A stretch of DNA of 64,000 nucleotides from Nosocomiicoccus massiliensis. Lineage in GTDB: Bacteria > Bacillota > Bacilli > Staphylococcales > Salinicoccaceae. The notes under the pieces are model-generated. The model saw only the letters and a list, made by a program, of their open reading frames with translations, was not told the DNA's origin and did not search any database. Shown here one piece after another: positions 30,578-39,796 of the stretch. Location: assembly GCF_002871345.2 (NCBI RefSeq), contig NZ_CP136964.1, forward strand, positions 496,001-560,000. The letters run 5' to 3'. Made by a program: the position numbers and the translations under genes. Position 1 is the first letter of the stretch. Every line of letters begins with the position of its first letter.

Positions 30578-31537
30578 TTATAATTTTTCTTCTAACTTTT
30601 CAATTAACAGCTGTAAATCTTCTCTTCTTCTGAAACGAACGCCACTTGCGTGTTTGTGTCCGCCACCACCAAAATGTTGCGCAACGTCATTAATCGGCAC
30701 ATCTTTAGAACGTAGACGTACACGGATATCATTTTCTGTTTCAAGTGCCATAAACCAAACTTTAACTTCTTCAACTTCTCTAAACACATTCACTTGTAAC
30801 GCAGCATTCGCCTCATCTACCCCGTACTTTTCACGGTCTTCAATCGACACAAAGACACTGAGTACACCTCTATCTGTTAAGTTAAAGTTGCTGATTAAAA
30901 ACCCAGTAAATTTAAAGTCTTCTAACGATTTTTTGTACAGTTCTAGTAATAGACTATTCGTGTCTAAACCCCCTTTAGAAATGTCACTCATGACGTCATA
31001 AGTCGTTTCATGTGAATTATATAAAAATCGACCAGTGTCTCCGACAATTCCTAAATACGCGAGTGACTTAACGTCCTCATTAATAGCGTCACTATCAAAT
31101 AACGATAAAAACATATATAACAGTTCACACGTTGAAGACACAGATGTTTCTACGATATTAACATCTCCGTATGGCTCGACATTTGGATGGTGGTCGATTT
31201 TAATAACGTACTGACCATTTCTATAATCTCCGTCGTAGTCGATTCTTTCGACGTTAGCCGTGTCTAAAATAATAACGAGATCTTCGTTAGTAATTTCGCC
31301 ATCGTCAAGTTCACCCATAAATTCTAAGTTCTCTTCAGTACTTCCGAGAGCGCGTACTTTTTTCTCTGGAAACTTATTGAGTAAAAACTTTTTTAAAGCG
31401 AGTTGAGATCCTAAAGCATCTGGATCCGGACGAATATGTCGTAAAATCACAATCGAATTTGCGGATTCAATTTTTTGAAACGCTTCATTTTTATATTGAT
31501 TTAGTGATGATAATTGGTTTAAAAATTTGTTAAACAT
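30578..31537 (-). CDS. nrnA: Nano-RNase / pAp phosphatase NrnA (DHH family)
   Basis: DHH/DHHA1 phosphoesterase that degrades 2-5-nt RNAs and dephosphorylates 3'-phosphoadenosine 5'-phosphate. 319 residues. Motifs: RHIRPDPDALGSQLALK, IILDTANVERIDYDGD, the DHH signature IKIDHHPNVEPYGD, VGDTGRFLYNS, and DHHA1 GGGGHKHASG. The neighbour of dnaE, as in S. aureus and Bacillus (ytqI). Confidence 0.95.
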   Translation of the reverse strand: MFNKFLNQLSSLNQYKNEAFQKIESANSIVILRHIRPDPDALGSQLALKKFLLNKFPEKKVRALGSTEENLEFMGELDDGEITNEDLVIILDTANVERIDYDGDYRNGQYVIKIDHHPNVEPYGDVNIVETSVSSTCELLYMFLSLFDSDAINEDVKSLAYLGIVGDTGRFLYNSHETTYDVMSDISKGGLDTNSLLLELYKKSLEDFKFTGFLISNFNLTDRGVLSVFVSIEDREKYGVDEANAALQVNVFREVEEVKVWFMALETENDIRVRLRSKDVPINDVAQHFGGGGHKHASGVRFRRREDLQLLIEKLEEKL

Positions 31538-31610
31538 ATAAAAAACACCTCAGTAATAGTTGTGATATTCCTTTTAAGCAATTATACTACAGTAGAATGG
31601 AGTTGTAATA

Positions 31611-31949
31611 ATGAGCACTGGTTTTCAATTGTTAATTACTACATTAGTCACAGCGCTAATCGTAAGTTTCTTAATGTTCTTCATCTACAAAGTACGTCAA
31701 ATTCGTACGAAACGTGACGTGAGAAAAGCTTACTATAACGCGATGGCTAGATTATGGTTTGGCGTGTTTTTAATCATCTTCGGTACAAACTCAATCGTTC
31801 AGTTTAATACGGTTGTGACATATATAATCGGTGGTATTTTTATCGCTTTAGGAATTATTAACGTGACACACTTTAACAAAGCACGTAAATACTTTAAATC
31901 AAACTTACCGATTGAAGATGAAGCATACGACAAACTCAATAAACAATAA
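31611..31949 (+). CDS. ytpI: YtpI-family membrane protein
   Basis: A 112-residue membrane protein with three hydrophobic segments (about residues 8-27, 48-65 and 68-85) and the family stretch RKAYYNAMARLWFGVFLIIF. Conserved next to nrnA/dnaE in Firmicutes; the function is unknown. It is divergent from nrnA and ends in its own terminator. Confidence 0.8.
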   Translation: MSTGFQLLITTLVTALIVSFLMFFIYKVRQIRTKRDVRKAYYNAMARLWFGVFLIIFGTNSIVQFNTVVTYIIGGIFIALGIINVTHFNKARKYFKSNLPIEDEAYDKLNKQ

Positions 31950-31959
31950 GATTATGTAG

Positions 31960-31993
31960 AAACCATCTAATAAAAAAGTTAGGTGGTTTTTTT
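31960..31993 (+). terminator. Terminator after ytpI
   Basis: A 10-bp stem (31961-31970 with 31979-31988) followed by a T-run, 10 bp beyond the stop codon. Confidence 0.9.
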
Positions 31994-32003
31994 AAATTTT
32001 AAA

Positions 32004-32032
32004 ATGACAATAGCGTAATTTTTTTATATGAT
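32004..32032 (+). promoter_or_regulatory. Promoter of the PurC-like gene
   Basis: -35 ATGACA (32004-32009) and -10 TATGAT (32027-32032), 17-bp spacer. The AAGGAG site and the ATG at 32064 follow. Confidence 0.7.
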
Positions 32033-32063
32033 TAATATATCACTGATTTGTAAGGAGTTTGTT

Positions 32064-32750
32064 ATGGAACGTATTTATACTGGTAAAACGAAAGATGTAT
32101 TTAAAGATACGAACGGAGATATCGTCCTCTATTTTAAAGATGATATGACAGGTAAAGACGGAGTGTTTGATCCAGGTGAAAACCAAGTTGGTCTGACTGT
32201 AGAAGGTTCAGGTCGTGCTGGATTAGAAATGACATCTCACTTCTTTAACATTTTAAAAGATAAAAATATCCCAACACACTACATTTCAAGCGACTTAGAT
32301 AAAAAAGAAATGCGCGTAAATGAAATCGAAAACTTCGGAGATGGATTAGAAGTCATCTGCCGATACGTTGCGGTTGGTAGTTACTACAGACGCTATGGTA
32401 AATACATTGAAAACGGCACAGTATTAAAATCACCTGTCGTAGAATTTACGTTAAAAGACGATGAACGACAAGATCCAGTCGCATCAAAAGAAACGCTCGA
32501 TATATTAGGACTCCTCACAAACGAAGAGTACGACGAAATCGAATCACTCACGATCCAAATTTGTGACATCATTAAATACGAGCTACTCAAAAAAGGCTTA
32601 GAACTCTACGACATTAAACTCGAATTCGGTAGAGATAAAGAAACAGGCGACATCTTATTAATCGACGAAATCTCTGGTGGAAACATGCGCGTTTATAAAG
32701 GCGACGAAAATATCCACCCACTTGATATCGGTAAGATTTTATTTAACTAA
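32064..32750 (+). CDS. SAICAR synthetase (PurC)-like enzyme, monocistronic
   Basis: A 228-residue SAICAR-synthetase-fold protein. The ATG at 32064 follows AAGGAG. Family motifs are present: MERIYTGKTKDVFKD, LEVICRYVAVGSYYRRYG, KDDERQDPVASKETLDILG and LYDIKLEFGRDKETGDILLIDEI (shown in parts). The C-terminal signature reads DEISGGNMRVYKG, where canonical PurC has DEISPDTCRFW. This matches a divergent PurC-like group I associate with clostridia. It is outside any purine operon, so it may be a second PurC or act on a related substrate. Function is inferred only from family. Confidence 0.75.
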   Translation: MERIYTGKTKDVFKDTNGDIVLYFKDDMTGKDGVFDPGENQVGLTVEGSGRAGLEMTSHFFNILKDKNIPTHYISSDLDKKEMRVNEIENFGDGLEVICRYVAVGSYYRRYGKYIENGTVLKSPVVEFTLKDDERQDPVASKETLDILGLLTNEEYDEIESLTIQICDIIKYELLKKGLELYDIKLEFGRDKETGDILLIDEISGGNMRVYKGDENIHPLDIGKILFN

Positions 32751-32764
32751 TTAGAACTAAAATA

Positions 32765-32823
32765 AAAACACCCCAACCCGCGACGTGATCTAACACTTCG
32801 CCTCGGTGATGGGGTGTTTTATC
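32765..32823 (+). terminator. Terminator after the PurC-like gene
   Basis: An 11-bp perfect outer stem (32765-32775 with 32810-32820) around a GC-rich loop, ending in a T-run. Both flanks are A/T runs, so it may work in both directions. Confidence 0.88.
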
Positions 32824-32889
32824 TTGTTTTTAAAAAAACTATTGCTGTGGTGTTTCGTGTTAAAAATCTGGTCTTTTTATATATTTATT

Positions 32890-33640
32890 CTTCTTAAGAA
32901 TGAAAATACTACTTTCGCCAAATATATTTAACAAAAATTTCCTGATTTTGTTAGATATCCGGATATATTTAACAAATTTCAGACTCAACGCCCCATTTTT
33001 GTTAAATATAATTTTTTATCTAACATATTTGGCAGGCCGTAGCGAATTTTTGTTAATTATCCTAATATATTTAACAAAATTTCATCTGCACGGCATATTT
33101 TTGTTAATAAGGATGAAAAGCCCGGTTTCGATTGTGTAATTAATCTCTAAATTAATATAAACGCCCTCTCGCCGAAATTTAATTAACAAAAATTTCGCGA
33201 TTTTGTTAGATATCCTGATTTATTTAACATATTTCAAACTCCACGTCTCATTTTTGTTAAATATAATTTTTTATCTAACAAATTTTGCCCGCCACAGCCG
33301 ATTTTTGTTAATTATCCTAATATATTTAACAGAATTTCAGCTAAATGATGCATTTTTGTAAATAAGGATGAAAAGCCCGGTTTCGATTGTGTAATTAATC
33401 TCTAAATTAATATAAACGCTCTTTCGCCGAAATTTAATTAACAAAAATTTCCTGATTTTGTTAGATATCCGGATATATTTAACAAATTTCAGACTCAACG
33501 CCCCATTTTTGTTAAATATAATTTTTTATCTAACAAATTTCGCCCGCCACAGCCGATTTTTGTTAATTATCCTAATATATTTAACAAATTTTCACCTACA
33601 TGACTAATTTTTGTTAATTAAGATGAAAAAACACAAAGTC
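32890..33640. repeat. Intergenic array of inverted repeats, 255-bp period
   Basis: A gene-free stretch of about 750 bp between convergent genes, built from alternating TTAACAAA and TTTGTTAA arms that pair into hairpins. The element AACAAAAATTT recurs at 32930, 33185 and 33440, an exact 255-bp period, giving about 2.8 tandem copies. Within each copy there are four arm pairs with ~51-bp spacing of the right arms (for example 32946, 32996, 33047, 33098) and GC-richer loops that vary. A linker beginning GATGAAAAGCCCGGTTTCG (33112 and 33367) joins the copies. No coding frame is credible here. It is not CRISPR-like, since the arms are inverted. Function unknown. Confidence 0.9.
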
Positions 33641-33661
33641 CACCCGACCTTAACCTCCAGA

Positions 33662-34351
33662 TTATTTAAACGTCACCGCTTCACCTGGCTTTAAAATCTG
33701 GCACTCTGTTTTGAGCGCTTGTTTAAATTTTTCCGGATCTTGTTCAATTGGTGGGAATGTATTGTAATGTACAGGCACTACAACACGTGGCTGAATTAAT
33801 TCGTCTGTTGCGTGAATCGCGTCGTTAATTCCCATTGTAAAGTGGTCACCGATTGGTACGAATGCAACATCAATCTCACCATTTAATGTATTGATGAGTT
33901 TTAAATCACTAAAGATTGCTGTATCCCCTACATGATATATCTTTTTATCGCCAAGAGTTAAAATGATTCCTGTAGGCATTCCGCCGTAATGAACGTTTCC
34001 GTCATCGTCTGTAAAGCTTGATGAATGGAATGCTTGCACGAATTTTACTTTGATACTATCAAAAGACTTCTCTCCTCCGATGTTCATACCTACCGTGTTT
34101 AATCCTTGAGTTTCTAAATATCCCGCTAATTCAACTGGCGCAATAACTGTTGCATCGTTGTTTTTAGCAATTTCAACCGTGTCTCCAACGTGGTCATTAT
34201 GTGCATGAGTGAGTAAAATATAATCTACCTTTACGTCTTCAACTTTTAAATCTGTTAATTCATTTCCAGTGATGAAAGGATCGAAAATCCCTTTTACACC
34301 ATCGTGTTCAAACTGAACGACTGAATGTCCGTGATACGTTACTTTTGTCAT
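33662..34351 (-). CDS. UPF0173 metal-dependent hydrolase (YtkL-like)
   Basis: A 229-residue metallo-beta-lactamase-fold hydrolase of the UPF0173 group. The metal motif is LLTHAHNDHVGD (HxHxDH). Further ligands appear in YHVGDTAIFSDL and VPVHYNTFPPI. The fold suits phosphodiesterase or lactonase chemistry, but no substrate is established for the group. It stands alone, convergent with the PurC-like gene across the repeat array, and is in the S. aureus neighbourhood of ald/usp. Confidence 0.88.
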   Translation of the reverse strand: MTKVTYHGHSVVQFEHDGVKGIFDPFITGNELTDLKVEDVKVDYILLTHAHNDHVGDTVEIAKNNDATVIAPVELAGYLETQGLNTVGMNIGGEKSFDSIKVKFVQAFHSSSFTDDDGNVHYGGMPTGIILTLGDKKIYHVGDTAIFSDLKLINTLNGEIDVAFVPIGDHFTMGINDAIHATDELIQPRVVVPVHYNTFPPIEQDPEKFKQALKTECQILKPGEAVTFK

Positions 34352-34440
34352 TATATTTCCTCCTTTATATACTGTATTTATAACCGAAATTTTAAAAGAT
34401 TAACCATATAGATGTGCTATATTATGTTAGAGGTGTTGTT

Positions 34441-35010
34441 ATGACTACTATTTTTAAAGTTAATTCATTGACTGAATCTGAGGACTTCGTATTTTTTACA
34501 AATCACCAATTAGAATCTAATCCACTCGTTGCAAAGATGTATAAAATGATGCATCAAAATTCGACTGTTCTAATTTCACTCAACTATTTAAATGAATTAG
34601 ATCCTTTTATTATTCAAAACATTCATTATGAAACGATAAAAGAAACGGATAGCATCGATGGTTACGTGACGGATCAATGTATCGTCAAGAATGAATTAGA
34701 CAGTAACTTTTTAAGAGAACTGTCAACGATGGTTAAGGATAAACACCTAATTATCGGCCCGTCGTTTTCCAATATCCCATACTTTTTACAGTCTAAAAAT
34801 TTAGAGGTAGCCATTCAGCATAACGCAACTGCAGTCATGTATGATGTGAGAAATATAGATTTTAAAAACTATAACGAATTAAAGCCGCTCGCAAAACTAA
34901 AGTCATTTGCGAGAAAGCGTATTGAAATTATCCCAGTCGTTGAATCCGTAGAAAAAAGAGATGAGCTACTATCACTCATCCCTTTTCAAACAGTCTGTAT
35001 ATTAGATTAA
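34441..35010 (+). CDS. Hypothetical cytosolic protein
   Basis: An 189-residue protein with no family I recognise. The ATG at 34441 is preceded by AGAGGTG; an in-frame upstream ATG (34414) has no site. No membrane segments or signal peptide. It has mixed alpha/beta composition with recurrent short segments ([38 protein letters not shown]), compatible with a barrel-like or Rossmann-like fold, but this is a guess. Its 3' end overlaps the convergent ald gene by 9 bp. The intact frame and good ribosome site support a real gene. Confidence 0.65.
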   Translation: MTTIFKVNSLTESEDFVFFTNHQLESNPLVAKMYKMMHQNSTVLISLNYLNELDPFIIQNIHYETIKETDSIDGYVTDQCIVKNELDSNFLRELSTMVKDKHLIIGPSFSNIPYFLQSKNLEVAIQHNATAVMYDVRNIDFKNYNELKPLAKLKSFARKRIEIIPVVESVEKRDELLSLIPFQTVCILD

Positions 35011-36114
35011 TGAATCAATTTCAACGTATTCTAAATCTTGTGCTTCTGCAACAGCTTTATAAGTCACGTGACCTTTATACACGTTGAAGCCTTCTTTAAG
35101 TCCTGCGTTACGTTTTGCCGCTTCTTCAGCACCTAAGTTTGCGATTTGAAGACCGTATTGTAACGTAGCGTTTGTTAATGCGATTGTTGACGTTCTAGGT
35201 ACTGCACCTGGCATGTTCGCAACTGTGTAGTGAATTACACCGTGTTTCACGTACGTTGGGTCGTCGTGAGTTGTAATGCGGTCAGATGTTTCAAAGTTAC
35301 CGCCTTGGTCGATTGCGATGTCAACAACGACTGAACCGTCACCCATGTTTTTAATCATTTCTTCAGTCACTAATACAGGAGCTTTTGCACCTGGAATTAA
35401 CACTGAACCAATGACGACGTCACTCGACTCAACTTCTTTTTTAATGTTCATCGGTGTAGACATTAACGTCTGCACTGAATCACCAAATAACTCATCTAAC
35501 TCTCTTAAACGATGTGGGTTTAAATCTAAAATTGTAACTCTCGCACCGAGTCCAACCGCAATTTTCGCTGCGTTTGTACCTGCGTTACCTCCACCGATAA
35601 TCGTAACTTTACCACGGTCTACTCCAGGTACACCTGCAAGTAAAATACCACGTCCACCTTTAATTGCTGATAAATTTTCTACCGCCACTTGAGTTGCCAT
35701 ACGTCCAGCAACTTCACTCATCGGTTGTAATAGTGGTAATCCACCAAATCTGTCGACGATTGTTTCATAAGCAATCGCTGTAACCTTTTTATCAATTAAC
35801 GCCTTCGTTAAGTCGACCTCTGGTGCTAAGTGGAAGTACGTAAAGATAATTTGGTCTTCTTTAAAGAAATCGAACTCTTCTTTAAGTGGTTCTTTAACTT
35901 TAACGACCATATCAACGTCCCATGCTTCTTTTGCTGATGAAACAATTGTTGCTCCTTTTTCTACATACTCTTCATTAGTGAAGAAAGAACCAACACCAGC
36001 ATCAGATTCAATACGCACTTCGTGTCCTGCTTGGACAAATGCATATGCTGCATCCGGCGTAAGCCCAACACGGTTTTCGTTGTTTTTAATTTCCTTAGGT
36101 ACACCAATAATCAT
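35002..36114 (-). CDS. ald: Alanine dehydrogenase
   Basis: NAD-dependent oxidation of L-alanine to pyruvate and ammonia. 370 residues. N-terminal substrate domain [20 protein letters not shown] with the catalytic Lys in VKVKEPL; NAD-binding [18 protein letters not shown]; and the [13 protein letters not shown] segment. It ends by overlapping a convergent gene by 9 bp, and is divergent from usp, the same ald-usp pair as in S. aureus. Confidence 0.97.
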   Translation of the reverse strand: MIIGVPKEIKNNENRVGLTPDAAYAFVQAGHEVRIESDAGVGSFFTNEEYVEKGATIVSSAKEAWDVDMVVKVKEPLKEEFDFFKEDQIIFTYFHLAPEVDLTKALIDKKVTAIAYETIVDRFGGLPLLQPMSEVAGRMATQVAVENLSAIKGGRGILLAGVPGVDRGKVTIIGGGNAGTNAAKIAVGLGARVTILDLNPHRLRELDELFGDSVQTLMSTPMNIKKEVESSDVVIGSVLIPGAKAPVLVTEEMIKNMGDGSVVVDIAIDQGGNFETSDRITTHDDPTYVKHGVIHYTVANMPGAVPRTSTIALTNATLQYGLQIANLGAEEAAKRNAGLKEGFNVYKGHVTYKAVAEAQDLEYVEIDSLI

Positions 36115-36258
36115 GAAGTATAACCCCTTTTCTTTTGTTATGAAAACTCTTTCTTTATTTTATATTAACATACTCATTCATAAAAATGTTATCGTTATCA
36201 TACAAAATTTGGTAAAATAAAATTAACAGTACAAGTTAGCAAATTTTAATTACTATTT

Positions 36259-36284
36259 GATTATTTTTAGTCGCTAAAGGGTAT
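36259..36284 (+). promoter_or_regulatory. Possible sigma-B-type promoter of usp
   Basis: GATTAT (36259-36264), 14 bp, then GGGTAT (36279-36284). The -10 half is a perfect match to the general-stress sigma factor pattern (GTTT-N12-15-GGGTAT) and the -35 half is weak. A weak sigma-A reading (TTGATT, TATAGT) overlaps it. Confidence 0.4.
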
Positions 36285-36313
36285 AGTGTACTGAAAGTTA
36301 AGGAGGAAATGAC

Positions 36314-36814
36314 ATGTTAGATTACAAAAACATTTTAATCGCAGTCGATGGATCACACGAAGCAGAGTGGGCATTTGAAAAAGCTGTTAACTTAGCTAAG
36401 AAAACGGACGCACGTTTAATCGTCGCAAATGTTATTGATACGAGAAGTTACGCATCAGTTGAAGCGTATGATCGTACGATTTCAGCACGTGCTAAAAACT
36501 TTGCAGATAAGCTTTTACAAGGCTATAAAGAAAAAGCACTGGCTGACGGTGTATTAGATGTCGTTACACTCGTAGAATACGGTTCACCGAAATCAGTGAT
36601 TCCTAAAAAAATTGTTAAAGACACAAATGCAGACTTAGTTGTCGTTGGTTCTACAGGTTTAAACGCAGTTGAACGATTCATTATTGGATCGGTCTCTGAA
36701 GCTATTGTACGTCATGCACCATGTGATGTATTAGTTGTAAGAACTGAAACTTTACCTGAAGATTTTGAACCGACAGTCGCAACAGATGAGCTCGTTCAAA
36801 ATGAAGTAAATTAA
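36314..36814 (+). CDS. Universal stress protein (UspA family)
   Basis: A 166-residue cytosolic UspA-fold protein of the ATP-binding type: ILIAVDGSHEAEWAFEKAV at the start, and the nucleotide motif VVGSTGLNAVERFIIGSVSE (G-x2-G-x9-G-S). Such proteins help survival in starvation and stress. AAGGAGG precedes the ATG. Divergent from ald and followed by a terminator. Confidence 0.93.
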   Translation: MLDYKNILIAVDGSHEAEWAFEKAVNLAKKTDARLIVANVIDTRSYASVEAYDRTISARAKNFADKLLQGYKEKALADGVLDVVTLVEYGSPKSVIPKKIVKDTNADLVVVGSTGLNAVERFIIGSVSEAIVRHAPCDVLVVRTETLPEDFEPTVATDELVQNEVN

Positions 36815-36823
36815 TTCCCATGA

Positions 36824-36862
36824 AAATAGCCTCTACCTTTTAAAAAGTAGAGGCTTATTTTT
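36824..36862. terminator. Terminator between usp and aldehyde dehydrogenase
   Basis: A 9-bp stem (36828-36836 with 36847-36855) with T-runs on both sides, serving the two convergent genes. Confidence 0.85.
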
Positions 36863-36865
36863 ATA

Positions 36866-38281
36866 TTACTCCTTAAATAACACTTTTGTTTCTGTATATT
36901 CTTCGATACCAATCCAACCGATTTCTTTACCGATACCAGACTGTTTATAACCACCGAATGGTGCGGCTGGATTTCTTGCTGCACCGTTTATAATGATACT
37001 ACCTGTGCGTAATTTTTTGGCAACGTCATATGCTTCTTCGTCATTTTCACCAAATACTGCACCATATAACCCGTACGTCGTATCATTTGCGATTTCTATC
37101 GCTTCATCGACATCGTTATAAGTGATAATCGATAAAACTGGTCCAAATATTTCTTCTTGGGCGATTTTAGTCTTGTTATCGACTTTCGTAAATACCGTCG
37201 GTTCGACGTAATATCCTTTGTCTTCACTTTCTACTCTACCGCCACCGATTAGTAACGTCGCTTCTTGTTTACCGCTGTCGATATAGTCATACACGCGGTC
37301 TTGAGCTTCTTTAGAGACGACTGGTCCAATCGTATTGTTTTCATCTTCAGGATTTCCAACACGTACGTTTTCTTCGACATATTGTTTAACATATCCTTCA
37401 ACTTCTTCGAGTCGAGATTCTGGGATGATTAAACGCGTAAGTGCTGAACACGCTTGTCCTGCGTTGTTAATAATCGCGTCCATCGATTGTTTTACTGCTC
37501 TTTTAGCATCACCTTTAGGAAGTAAAATGTTCGGTGATTTTCCTCCGAGTTCTAAGTGTATGTTTTTAATATTACTTTTTGCTTGTTCATAAATGCCTCG
37601 ACCTACTTTAGTAGATCCAGTAAATGAAATCATATCAACTTTTTCATGTCCAGTTAACGCATCTCCAACTTCACTACCAGACCCAGGGACGATATTAAAT
37701 ACACCTTTTGGAAGGCTTGTTTTATCTATCACTTCAGCAAGTAAAAATGCTGAAACTGGAGTTTTCGTACTCGGTTTTAGTACGACTGTGGCACCAGCGA
37801 GTAAAAGACATGTAAGTTTTCTTTGAATCTGATTCAGTGGGAAGTTCCATGGTGTTACTGCTGCTACAACACCTACACCTTCACGCACTAAATCAAATCC
37901 ATCATGATGTTCAGTAAATTTTACTTTATCCGCGTTTTCAAGTGCGAGTGTCATCTCTTTGATTACTTGTTCCACCTGAGCTGATTTCGTGTAGTTATAT
38001 GAACTTCCTAATTCTTGTCGAATGACTTTCTCAAAATCTTCTTGTCTCTCTTTAATACCGTTTAAAATTTCTTCAACGTATTTTTGACGCTCTTCATAAG
38101 ACGTTTCATTGAAGCTTTTAAATGCACGTGCTGCTGCTTCGACTGCTTTATCGACGTCTTCACTATTTGCTTTAGCAACCGTTGTAAAAATTTCTTCTGT
38201 CGCTGGATTCTCAACTTCAATCACGTCAGACGTTGATGGTTTGACCCACTCGCCGTCAATATATATTTTGTCGTATTTCAT
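36866..38281 (-). CDS. NAD(P)-dependent aldehyde dehydrogenase
   Basis: A 471-residue aldehyde dehydrogenase. Cofactor region VTPWNFPLNQ and VLKPSTKTP, the FTGSTKVGRGI turn, catalytic Glu in LELGGKSPNILLP, and catalytic Cys in NNAGQACSALTR. The C-terminal motif AAPFGGYKQSGIGKE is complete. Single gene, its own AAGGAGG-type site, in a position shared with S. aureus relatives. The substrate is not predictable; broad aliphatic aldehydes are typical for this subgroup. Confidence 0.92.
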   Translation of the reverse strand: MKYDKIYIDGEWVKPSTSDVIEVENPATEEIFTTVAKANSEDVDKAVEAAARAFKSFNETSYEERQKYVEEILNGIKERQEDFEKVIRQELGSSYNYTKSAQVEQVIKEMTLALENADKVKFTEHHDGFDLVREGVGVVAAVTPWNFPLNQIQRKLTCLLLAGATVVLKPSTKTPVSAFLLAEVIDKTSLPKGVFNIVPGSGSEVGDALTGHEKVDMISFTGSTKVGRGIYEQAKSNIKNIHLELGGKSPNILLPKGDAKRAVKQSMDAIINNAGQACSALTRLIIPESRLEEVEGYVKQYVEENVRVGNPEDENNTIGPVVSKEAQDRVYDYIDSGKQEATLLIGGGRVESEDKGYYVEPTVFTKVDNKTKIAQEEIFGPVLSIITYNDVDEAIEIANDTTYGLYGAVFGENDEEAYDVAKKLRTGSIIINGAARNPAAPFGGYKQSGIGKEIGWIGIEEYTETKVLFKE

Positions 38282-38347
38282 TTCATAAACCCTCCTTAAG
38301 GTTTGTATTACTATTCTATCCGTTTAGTCATTTAAACAAACATCTGA

Positions 38348-39229
38348 TTATTTTTGCCACGCTTCAACTGTTGATAAAAATTGTTTCATACTGTCTTTGT
38401 CTTTAAAATCAGGGATATCTCCGATTAAAACATCTTTATTATTTAATGCCACGTGCCCTTTTTTCAGAACGATTAACGACTTTTGACTTTTTTCGTCTTT
38501 AAAAATAGTCTTCGGTAAGTTTAAGAACATGAGTAACGTCACATCTTCTTTTATATACGTTTTAAACGTTTCTTGATTTTCGGTTAAGATGTTAGAAGGT
38601 ACTGTAAAAATACCGATTCCGTCTTCTTTTGCTTTATTCATCCCCGCTTCAATCATTAAAAGATGCGCAAAGCTTTTACCTTCTTTAAACGCTGTCGTAT
38701 ACCCTTCAACCTCTACCGGATAAAAACCGACGGGTAAATCTCCAACGACTAAATCAACTGGCTCGATAAAGTTTTGTTCGATAATATTTTGTGGATATAT
38801 CTTCATATGTGTCTCTAAAAACTCACATAGATTTGCATTTAATTCAGCGAGCGTCGGATCGATTTCGACACCGTTTAACTGTAATTCTGAATTTAACTCA
38901 CTTAACGTCATCGATAAATGGCCAGATCCACTCCCGACATCTAACACCGAACCGCTACTATTTTCATTTAGTACGTTACCGATATACCCGATTGTGTACC
39001 CGATGACGTCTGGAGTCAGTTGATGGTTCGGTTGTACTTGCTCTTCTTTTAACTGCTTTAAATAAGCAAACTGAAATGCTTTTCGCTTCTCTATTTTTGT
39101 ACCTGTTACGTCTACTTCTAATAATGCTTGAGACAATGATTCTATTCGCGATAAGCCAGTATGTTCATGAATATCATCTGTTTTATTTACTAATGCTTCG
39201 TATATTTTTTCTAAATTACTGAGTTCCAT
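38348..39229 (-). CDS. YtxK-like SAM methyltransferase
   Basis: A 293-residue class I methyltransferase. SAM motif I is SVLDVGSGSGHLSM (about residues 117-130). The catalytic-type segment VVGDLPVGFYPVE resembles N6-adenine/DNA methyltransferase motif IV (here DLPVG). I take the ATG at 39227-39229, as GAGGTG lies 9 bp upstream; the GTG at 39239-39241 is inside that site. It follows tpx, the conserved tpx-ytxK arrangement. Target unknown. Confidence 0.8.
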   Translation of the reverse strand: MELSNLEKIYEALVNKTDDIHEHTGLSRIESLSQALLEVDVTGTKIEKRKAFQFAYLKQLKEEQVQPNHQLTPDVIGYTIGYIGNVLNENSSGSVLDVGSGSGHLSMTLSELNSELQLNGVEIDPTLAELNANLCEFLETHMKIYPQNIIEQNFIEPVDLVVGDLPVGFYPVEVEGYTTAFKEGKSFAHLLMIEAGMNKAKEDGIGIFTVPSNILTENQETFKTYIKEDVTLLMFLNLPKTIFKDEKSQKSLIVLKKGHVALNNKDVLIGDIPDFKDKDSMKQFLSTVEAWQK

Positions 39230-39292
39230 TAAAAAGTTCACCTCTAAAAAAATAAGGACTATTCTTTCGAATAGCCCTATTATAACAATTGA

Positions 39293-39793
39293 TTAAATAT
39301 TTTTTAAAGCGTCAATTGCTTTGTCATAATCTGGTTCGTTTGTTCCTTCAGGTACGTATTCTACGTAGACAACATTATCGTCTTCGTCTAATACGAATAC
39401 ACTTCTCGCTTGTAAACGTAAATGTGGCATTAGCGTACCGAATTGTTTCGCAAATGATAGATCTTTATGATCTGAAAAAGTTACTGCATTTTCGATACCT
39501 TCATCTGCACAAAAACGTTTTTGAGCGAATGGTAAGTCGTTTGAAATTGTAATTAACTGTGTGTTTTCAACATCTGCTGCTTTATTATAAAATGTTTTCG
39601 TTTGAACTTGGCAAACTCCTGTATCAAGAGATGGTACAACACTAATCAGCTTTTTTGTACCTGCATATTCTTTTAACGGTTCTACATCTTTTAATTCGCT
39701 ATTCACGACATTAAAACTATCGATATGTTGACCAACTTCAACAGCTTTTCCGTCTAATTTAACTTCATTTCCACCAAAAGTAATTGTCGTCAT
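39293..39793 (-). CDS. tpx: Thiol peroxidase
   Basis: Peroxiredoxin that reduces hydroperoxides with thioredoxin. 166 residues. The peroxidatic Cys lies in VPSLDTGVCQVQTKTF, the resolving Cys in AQKRFCADEGIE. It is 3 bp downstream of the RDD-family gene, within the sppA-yteJ-tpx-ytxK run. Confidence 0.96.
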   Translation of the reverse strand: MTTITFGGNEVKLDGKAVEVGQHIDSFNVVNSELKDVEPLKEYAGTKKLISVVPSLDTGVCQVQTKTFYNKAADVENTQLITISNDLPFAQKRFCADEGIENAVTFSDHKDLSFAKQFGTLMPHLRLQARSVFVLDEDDNVVYVEYVPEGTNEPDYDKAIDALKNI

Positions 39794-39796
39794 AAA

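Noticed and set aside
32900-33139. A 79-codon open frame inside the repeat array
   Set aside because: It follows the AT-rich repeat arms, has no good ribosome site, and would encode repeated TLIKF/YLT-type fragments. The periodic sequence explains it.
32890-33640. CRISPR array
   Set aside because: The repeated elements are inverted relative to each other rather than direct, the unit repeats almost identically at 255 bp including the would-be spacers, and there are no cas genes.
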